Origin: Pseudomonadota bacterium
GTDB taxonomy: Bacteria; Pseudomonadota; Alphaproteobacteria; GCA-2731375
Direction of reading: 5' to 3'
Length of the DNA stretch: 40,856 bases
NCBI GenBank assembly: GCA_027623205.1
Contig: JAQBYC010000034.1
Coordinates: forward strand, 1-40,856
Shown here: positions 35,605 through 40,856 of the stretch, in pieces
Numbering within the stretch: position 1 is the first letter of the stretch
How the letters are laid out: every line of letters begins with the position of its first letter
The notes under the pieces: generated by a model
Database searches by the model: none
The model's input: only the letters and a program-made list of their open reading frames with translations
Told to the model about the DNA's origin: nothing
Program-made: the position numbers and the translations under genes

Positions 35605-36543
35605 CTAGCACGGTTTCGCGAGGCCCGAAAGCGCGGCTTGCCGCCGTCTCAACTGGGCCTCGCGGAAGGCAATGTAGGTGGTGGAGACAAATATCAGGCT
35701 GCCGCCGATCCAGGTCCAGATTTCTGGAATTTCCCCGAAGATGACGAAGCCGATGCAAGAGGCCCAGATTAGGCGCACGAAATCGTAGGGCAGGATTGCC
35801 GTAGCCTCGGCCAGTTTCAAAGATTCCGCCATGGCGACATGAGCCATGCTGCCGAAGATTCCCATCACGGCGAACAGGACCAGCAAAGTCCAACCGGGCC
35901 AGCTCCAGAAAAAATACGCGGCAAACAAGGTAAAGGGAATGAGGAATATATTCTGATATGTGGTGATGGTGAGGCTGGATTCGGTTCGAGCCAGTGACTT
36001 GATGATCAGGATGGCGCAAGCCCAAATCGATGACGAGGCCATGACCAGGATAGCGCCCAGATCCATTTCGATGAAACCGGGTCGAACAATGATCATGGCG
36101 CCCAAGAAACCCAGCGCCAGCGCGATCATACGGCGCATGCGGATAGTTTCACGCAGGAATATGACAGCGCCCAGGGTGGCGAACAACGGCGCGGTGAAGC
36201 TGACGGCCGATACTTTCGCCAGGGGCGTGATGGACAGGGCATAGAAGAACATCAGCATGGCGAAGACCTACATGGTGCCGCGCACCGCGTGCAGTTTCAG
36301 GCGTTTGGTGCGGAACGCCGCGGCCCGGCCGCGCAAGGCGAATGGCAACACCGCCAACAGGCCAAAAACATTGCGGAAAAAGGCCACCTCGAACGGATGG
36401 ATCTGACCCTCGGTCGCGGCATAGCGGATTACCGTATGCATCGACGTGAAGCATAAAGTGGAAAACAGGATCAACACGATGGCGCGGATATGCGGTGGCA
36501 AGCGCCCCAACGTGCCGTCGATGGTGGCGCTTAAGGATATCAT
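35605..36543 (-). pseudogene. EamA/DMT transporter interrupted by one in-frame amber codon
   Basis: The reading frame starting at 36543 runs through the first two or three helices (IRAIVLILFSTLCFTSMHTV; VAFFRNVFGLLAVLPFAL) to a TAG at 36270-36268 after RGTM, then continues in the same frame with VFAMLMFFYALSITPLAKVS and seven more helices to the stop at 35605. Joined, the protein would be about 312 codons, normal for a ten-helix EamA exporter. A single CAG to TAG change would explain it (RGTMQVFAMLMFFYAL is a natural family sequence). A restart at the ATG at 36258 would give a 217-residue protein lacking the first helices. It is most likely a recent nonsense pseudogene, or a sequencing error. 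Confidence 0.8.
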
Positions 36544-36663
36544 GATCGCCGGAACCTAACCATTGACGAGGCCCTGGACAAGCATTGATGGTGCATGGCA
36601 CCTATACGCAGTCAATGGTGTTCAAAGAATACCGTGGTTCATCGCAAAGGATTAGGAGAGACC

Positions 36664-37116
36664 ATGAGCAGCTTTCGCGTACTTGCCACCAACCACACAT
36701 CCTTCACTGTCTCGGATCTGGACCGCAGTATAGCCTTTTTCACCGAGGCTCTGGGGTTTGAACTGTTGAACCGCGCCCCGCGCGATCCGAAATTGATCGA
36801 GGTCATTGTTGGCGTACCGGGCGCCGATATCGAAGTGGCCTATATTCAGGGGCCCGGCCATCGCCTGGAACTGATCCAATATCATGCGCCCGCCCAACGC
36901 CGCCAGGTGGAAAGCCGTCCCTGCGATACCGGTTTCGCCCACGTCGCCTATGACGTGGACGATGTGGAAGCGGCCGTCGCCGCTTCCGCCCCGCATGAGG
37001 TTTTACCCCTGGGGCCGATCACGACGATCGACAAAGGCCCTAATGCGGGCGGCCAGGTAGTCTACCTGCGCGATCCCGACGGCATTACCATCGAATACAT
37101 CCAGAAGCCGGCCTGA
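36664..37116 (+). CDS. VOC (glyoxalase/dioxygenase-fold) family protein
   Basis: 150 residues, two beta-alpha-beta-beta-beta units. Likely metal ligands in family order: His in NHTSFTV, Glu in RLELIQYHAP, His in GFAHVAYDV and Glu in GITIEYIQKP. The DLDRSIAFFTEALGFEL and VVYLRDPDGITIEYI segments are typical of methylmalonyl-CoA epimerase- or glyoxalase-like members. AGGAG precedes the ATG at 36664; an in-frame upstream start at 36595 is discarded. It converges on the TRAP operon (14-base gap). Reaction unknown. Confidence 0.88.
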   Translation: MSSFRVLATNHTSFTVSDLDRSIAFFTEALGFELLNRAPRDPKLIEVIVGVPGADIEVAYIQGPGHRLELIQYHAPAQRRQVESRPCDTGFAHVAYDVDDVEAAVAASAPHEVLPLGPITTIDKGPNAGGQVVYLRDPDGITIEYIQKPA

Positions 37117-37130
37117 CCATCGCGCGAACC

Positions 37131-38711
37131 TTATCCATAGATCACCTTGGGCAGCCAGGTTGCCAGCCCCGGGAAGAAGGACAATAGAACCAGTGCCAGG
37201 ACCTGGATGGTGACGAAGGGCACCACGCCTTTGTAAATCTGCATGGTGGTCACCGAGTCCGGGGCGACGCCGCGCAAATAGAACAGTGCGAAGCCAAACG
37301 GCGGCGTCAGGAACGAGGTCTGCAGATTGACGGCGATCATGATGCCCAGCCAGACCGGGTTGATGTCCATCTGCAGCAGGATCGGCGCCACGATAGGCAC
37401 GACAACAAAGGTGATTTCGATAAAGTCCAGGAAAAAGCCCATGACGAACATGATGGCCATGACCACCACCATGGCGCCAATGACGCCGCCGGGCAGTGAA
37501 ACCAGGAAGCCATGCACCAGATCATCGCCGCCAAAGCCACGGAACACCAAGGAGAACAATTGCGCCCCGATGACAATGCCGAAGACCATGGCCGAGATCT
37601 TGGAGGTGCCTTGGACCACCTCGCGCAAGGCGCCGCCGTTATAAACCCGCCATAGGCTGACCAGGATGCCCCAGGCCAGGAACAGGCAGCTGATGGCGCC
37701 GATAATCATGGCCAACGTATCGCCCGCTGAGACGATATCACGGCCTTGCCGCAAATCAAAAAAGCCGACCAGCAGCAAAAGCACCAACAGAGAAATGGTT
37801 GCGGCATAGATGGGCCGGCCGGAACCTTCCCCCATGCGCAGCCCCCCCAACAAGGTCGCACCGATGGCGCCCATGGCCGCCGCCTCCGTCGGTGTGGCGA
37901 TGCCGGCCAGGATGGAGCCCAGGACCGAGATGATCAAAACGATTGGCGCGATCAGGGCCTGGCTGATCTTCAGCCCAATTTCACGATTTGAAAGGCCTTT
38001 GGTCAATTCCTCGCGGGGAATGGGGGGCGATGATTCCGGCCGGATGATGGCAATGGCGACTTGGTAAAGAATATACATGCCGACCAGACAGAAGCCCGGG
38101 ATCAACGCGCCGGCGAACAGATCGCCGACGGAAACCGGATCCGGGGCATAGTTGCCCAGGATCCTTTGCGCCTCCTGATAGGCATTGGAAATCTGGTCGC
38201 CCAGCACAACCAAGACGATGGAGGGCGGAATAATCTGGCCCAGGGTGCCCGAGGCGCAGATCGAGCCACAGGCCAGGGACGGATCATAGCCCCGGCGCAA
38301 CATGGTGGGCAGCGACAGCAAGCCCATGGTCACCACGGTGGCGCCGACGATGCCGGTGGAAGCCGCCAATAGGGCGCCCACGACGCAAACCGAAATGCCC
38401 AGGCCGCCCGGCAGCGAGCCGAACGCCATGCCCAGGGTATCCAGCAGTTCCTCGGCCACCTTGGAGCGTTCCAGCATGACCCCCATGAAGACGAACAAAG
38501 GCACGGCAATCAGCACCTCGTTGGTCATGATGCCGAAGATGCGGTTCGGAAAAAACCCGAGATAAGAGATGTCGAAGGCGCCGAGCAGAGACCCCAGACC
38601 GGCAAAAATAAGGGCCACGCCGGCCAGGGAAAAGGCCACGGGGAAGCCGCCCATCAACATGATGGAGACCCCGAAAAACATCAGGATGACAAGAATTTCG
38701 TTGCCGCTCAT
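37131..38711 (-). CDS. dctM: TRAP transporter large permease subunit
   Basis: 526 residues, rich in hydrophobic segments, larger than the usual 430 as in the TakM-type subgroup with extra helices around 290-350. Family marks: MGGFPVAFSLAGVALIFAGL, VPLFVFMGVMLERSKVAEEL, GGLGISVCVVGALLAASTGIVGATVVTMGLLSLPTML, ICASGTLGQIIPPSIVLVVLGD and FLDFIEITFVVVPIVAPIL. It forms the sodium-coupled path for an organic acid. The ATG overlaps the stop of the small permease gene (ATGA). Confidence 0.93.
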   Translation of the reverse strand: MSGNEILVILMFFGVSIMLMGGFPVAFSLAGVALIFAGLGSLLGAFDISYLGFFPNRIFGIMTNEVLIAVPLFVFMGVMLERSKVAEELLDTLGMAFGSLPGGLGISVCVVGALLAASTGIVGATVVTMGLLSLPTMLRRGYDPSLACGSICASGTLGQIIPPSIVLVVLGDQISNAYQEAQRILGNYAPDPVSVGDLFAGALIPGFCLVGMYILYQVAIAIIRPESSPPIPREELTKGLSNREIGLKISQALIAPIVLIISVLGSILAGIATPTEAAAMGAIGATLLGGLRMGEGSGRPIYAATISLLVLLLLVGFFDLRQGRDIVSAGDTLAMIIGAISCLFLAWGILVSLWRVYNGGALREVVQGTSKISAMVFGIVIGAQLFSLVFRGFGGDDLVHGFLVSLPGGVIGAMVVVMAIMFVMGFFLDFIEITFVVVPIVAPILLQMDINPVWLGIMIAVNLQTSFLTPPFGFALFYLRGVAPDSVTTMQIYKGVVPFVTIQVLALVLLSFFPGLATWLPKVIYG

Positions 38712-39280
38712 AAGCCGCCCCCCTCTGTCTCGCCGCCGCCGCCGCTAACCGCCGCAGCGTGATCGTAATCCGCCTTGATCCCGCGCATTACCGCCCAGGA
38801 GTTCACCAACAGGGAATACCCCTGCAGGATCAACAATCCGGCAAAGATCCAGATGGTTGTCTTCAACAGGTAAACAGCCTGAATGCCGCTGCCTTCCGGC
38901 GAGCCTTCCCTGACGGCCCAGGCGTCGGTGACGAATTCGGCCGAGACGGTAATAATCAGCACACAGACCGGCCACAGGAAAACCAGAACGCCGATAAAAT
39001 TGATCAGCGCCTTGCGCTTGATGGTCGCCGAGCCATAGAAAATATCCACCCGCACATGGCCGTCATGCAACAGGGTGTAACCCGCCGCGATCATAAAGAT
39101 CAGGGCATGCATGTAGACAATGGATTCCTGGATCATGATGGAACCCAGTCCAAAGATATAGCGCATTACCACAACGATGAACTGCACCAGGATCATGAAC
39201 AAGGCCAGCCAGGAAATGGTGCGGCCAATCTTTTCATTCATCAGATCAATGATGCCCGCGACTGCTAGTAATCGATCCAC
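38708..39280 (-). CDS. dctQ: TRAP transporter small permease subunit
   Basis: 190 residues with four membrane helices (ISWLALFMILVQFIVVVMRY; IVYMHALIFMIAAGYTLL; ALINFIGVLVFLWPVCVLII; TIWIFAGLLILQGYSLLVN) and the DctQ signature LHDGHVRVDIFYG. It pairs with the large permease. The start is a GTG at 39280 with GGGGAGG about nine bases upstream. The C-terminus ends in a glycine-rich tail overlapping the next gene. Confidence 0.92.
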   Translation of the reverse strand: MDRLLAVAGIIDLMNEKIGRTISWLALFMILVQFIVVVMRYIFGLGSIMIQESIVYMHALIFMIAAGYTLLHDGHVRVDIFYGSATIKRKALINFIGVLVFLWPVCVLIITVSAEFVTDAWAVREGSPEGSGIQAVYLLKTTIWIFAGLLILQGYSLLVNSWAVMRGIKADYDHAAAVSGGGGETEGGGL

Positions 39281-39329
39281 CGGCGCCTCCCCAGGCTATT
39301 TCGACCGGTTCGTTCATCGTCACGGCCGT

Positions 39330-39358
39330 CGCAGCATAGTCTTTTCGAATATGCTGCG
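39330..39358 (-). promoter_or_regulatory. Hairpin in the dctP-dctQ spacer, near dctQ
   Basis: CGCAGCATA (39330-39338) and TATGCTGCG (39350-39358) form a perfect 9-bp stem with an 11-base loop, about 50 bases before the dctQ start. No T run follows, so it is more likely an RNA-stabilising or attenuating element than a terminator. Confidence 0.45.
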
Positions 39359-39370
39359 GTTCTCAAATGT

Positions 39371-39431
39371 GGAGCAATCGGACCGTCCGCTTGAAATCGC
39401 GAACCGGTTTCAAGTGAGCGAAAATTGCTCC
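39371..39431 (-). promoter_or_regulatory. Nested double hairpin in the dctP-dctQ spacer
   Basis: Outer stem GGAGCAAT (39371-39378) with ATTGCTCC (39424-39431); inside it CTTGAAA (39390-39396) with TTTCAAG (39408-39414). A coaxial two-stem structure on the minus-strand transcript. No family recognised. Confidence 0.45.
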
Positions 39432-39465
39432 GGCGGATATTATGGCTGGCCCTCCGCCTGAAGGG

Positions 39466-39494
39466 AAGCCCGCGTCAAATGGTGACGCGGGCTT
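39466..39494 (-). terminator. Strong hairpin just downstream of dctP
   Basis: AAGCCCGCGTCA (39466-39477) and TGACGCGGGCTT (39483-39494) form a perfect 12-bp stem with a five-base loop, 40 bases after the dctP stop. The transcript then runs into CCCTTCAGG rather than a U run, so it is probably a partial terminator or 3'-end stabiliser letting dctP be made in excess over the permeases. Confidence 0.6.
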
Positions 39495-39534
39495 CATGAT
39501 AGAGTGACGGCGCCGGGGGCGCCAAACCAACCTT

Positions 39535-40635
39535 TTAGGCATATTTGAACGGTAGCGACCGCGCGTTCATATAACCCTGTTCGCTGAGATTGCCCCAGCT
39601 AATCGATTGCTTGCGGAAGGCCACATAACTTTCATAGATTGCTTTCGAGGTGGCATCCGTGTTGCCGATATCCGCCACGACCTGGCCGGAAAGGGTGCCA
39701 ATCTTCGTCAGCATCTCGTCGGAATAGCGGCGCAGCTTAATACCGTGTTTTTTGGTTAGAACATCCAGGGACGTTACATTGCGGGCGTTGAACTCCGCGC
39801 CCTGAATCATCGATTCAGCCTGGATCACCGCCTCGATAAGCAGCTGTTCGGTCTTGGTCAGACCGTCCCACAGGCCTTTGTTGATGACAAAGCTGCCAGT
39901 CGTACCAGGCTCGTGGAAACCGGGGTGATAGTAATATTTGGCGACCTTGTGAAAGCCCAGCATCATGTCAAACCACGGTCCCACCCATTCGGTGCCATCA
40001 ATGGTGCCGGCCTGCAGGGCCGGGAACACTTCCGCGCCAGGCAGGTTGATAACAGCGGTGCCCAGCGCGCGCAACACTTCGCCGCCAATGCCGGGCATGC
40101 GGAATTTCAGGCCCTTGAAGTCATCCAGGGAATTGATTTCCTTGCGGTACCAACCGCCCATCTGTACGCCGGTACTGGCGGCCAGAAACCCTTTCAGGTT
40201 AAATTGCGCCGACAGGGCGTCCCACAATTCCTGGCCGCCGCCATAGCGCATCCAGGAATAGGTTTCGGCGCCGGTCAGGCCATAGGGCACGGCGGTGAAG
40301 AAATTGAACGCCTTGTGCTTGCCCTGAAAATAATATTCCGCCGAATAGTACATTTCGGCATCGCCCTTGGAAACAGCGTCGAACACCTGAAATGCGGGAA
40401 CCAATTCGCCGGCGCCAAAGACCTTGATCTTGATCTTGCCCTCGGAAAGCTGGTCAATGCGGCGGGCCACCCGTTGGCCGGAGGTGCCAAGGCCTGGCAG
40501 ATTTAGCGGCCATGACATGACCATCTTCCATTCCTTTACCCCTGCCGCGATGGCCGGTTTGGGAAAATTTGATGCGACGGCGGCGGTCGCGATACCTGCC
40601 GCTGTCGCGCCCTTGATAAAAGCACGGCGTTTCAT
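39535..40635 (-). CDS. dctP: TRAP transporter substrate-binding protein, TakP-like, Tat-exported
   Basis: 366 residues from the ATG at 40635, preceded by GGGAGG. The N-terminus is a Tat signal: KRRAFIKGATAAGIATAAVA then a cleavage region near AIAAG. The mature part follows the alpha-keto-acid-binding (TakP) subgroup: KMVMSWPLNLPGLGTSGQRV, IKVFGAGELVPAFQVFDAVS, MYYSAEYYFQGKHKAFNFF, the ligand-contact FRMPGIGGEVLRALG and EVFPALQAGTIDGTEWVGPW. It would capture a keto acid or similar carboxylate in the periplasm for DctQM. It heads the dctPQM operon; the spacer to dctQ is 254 bases with hairpins. Confidence 0.93.
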   Translation of the reverse strand: MKRRAFIKGATAAGIATAAVASNFPKPAIAAGVKEWKMVMSWPLNLPGLGTSGQRVARRIDQLSEGKIKIKVFGAGELVPAFQVFDAVSKGDAEMYYSAEYYFQGKHKAFNFFTAVPYGLTGAETYSWMRYGGGQELWDALSAQFNLKGFLAASTGVQMGGWYRKEINSLDDFKGLKFRMPGIGGEVLRALGTAVINLPGAEVFPALQAGTIDGTEWVGPWFDMMLGFHKVAKYYYHPGFHEPGTTGSFVINKGLWDGLTKTEQLLIEAVIQAESMIQGAEFNARNVTSLDVLTKKHGIKLRRYSDEMLTKIGTLSGQVVADIGNTDATSKAIYESYVAFRKQSISWGNLSEQGYMNARSLPFKYA

Positions 40636-40806
40636 AGGATTAGCCTCCCTATCCCATTGCAATTGTTGAGGCGCAGCCCCTTGCCACCCCCCCAACGGGC
40701 CAGCGTTAGGATGTATGGTCACCCCTGCACCAACCCGCGTTGGCGGAAAGCTTAGCCGTCCCGTCTTGCCTATGCAATGGCTCATGCGCGCGTGTCAGTA
40801 GCGAAT

Positions 40807-40842
40807 GATATGTCCGGATTTTGTAGCAGACGATATGTCCGG
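40807..40842. repeat. Direct repeat at the right edge, possible IS end
   Basis: GATATGTCCGG occurs at 40807-40817 and again at 40832-40842, 25 bases apart. Repeats of this kind near ATGTCCGG remind me of the ends of integrase-type insertion sequences, but the window stops too soon to see a transposase. The region 40636-40806 holds the dctP leader, with TTGCAT, 17 bases and TAAGCT as a weak promoter candidate. Confidence 0.35.
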
Positions 40843-40856
40843 TCTTTGGAAGCGTT

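Noticed and set aside
36268-36270. Pyrrolysine or other recoding at the EamA TAG
   Set aside because: No reason for an unusual residue in a membrane helix linker; no recoding signal seen; a CAG to TAG change is simpler.

Overview
This window looks like chromosomal DNA of a high-GC alphaproteobacterium, probably a Rhodospirillales-like environmental lineage. The evidence is an SOS box of the alphaproteobacterial type (GTTC-N7-GTTC) between uvrA and ssb, a large serine recombinase ending inside an initiator-tRNA sequence, a TakP-like TRAP transporter, and many catabolic and CoA-related genes. The taxonomic call is inference.

Left part (1-4.3 kb): mobile or island DNA. It holds the C-terminal coding end of an IS1380-type transposase, decayed coding remnants, a conserved protein of unknown function behind an XRE repressor whose promoter overlaps a perfect 18-bp palindrome and looks leaderless, a small unknown protein, and a large serine recombinase. 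The recombinase's last codons and stop lie inside a truncated initiator tRNA (3' half only), which is an attachment-site scar.

Middle-left (4.3-17.5 kb): a methyltransferase, a dihydropyrimidinase followed by an alpha/beta hydrolase, a fatty-acid desaturase, an M23-like exported protein and a DUF2059 protein. Then comes a minus-strand run of overlapping genes, uvrA > hydantoinase/oxoprolinase (HyuA-type) > DUF917 > DUF1499. It puts a DNA-repair gene at the head of a catabolic gene set, with ssb divergent across the SOS box.

Middle (17.5-23.4 kb): a small conserved protein plus an orphan molybdopterin hydroxylase large subunit, a DHA2-type MFS exporter, and a phosphotransferase fused to a DUF6285 domain.

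Main find (23.3-31.3 kb, minus strand): a six-gene run encoding an N,N-dimethylformamidase large-subunit-like protein, a UGSC-family selenoprotein, two paralogous 346-residue proteins of unknown function, an Abhydrolase_10 protein and a crotonase. A UGA lies in frame exactly at the first position of a U-G-x-C motif, with a good bacterial SECIS hairpin right behind it. An ordinary gene caller would split or truncate this gene. Together these genes suggest a selenium-dependent catabolic or reductive pathway that I cannot name.

Right part (31.5-40.9 kb): a DEAD-box helicase with a long basic tail, a small heme-copper-oxidase-like membrane protein, a crotonase, a TMEM165/GDT1 cation exporter, an EamA transporter broken by one amber codon, a VOC protein, and a TRAP transporter operon (dctP-dctQ-dctM) whose dctP-dctQ spacer holds three strong hairpins. 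The last 50 bases carry a short direct repeat that may be the start of another insertion sequence.
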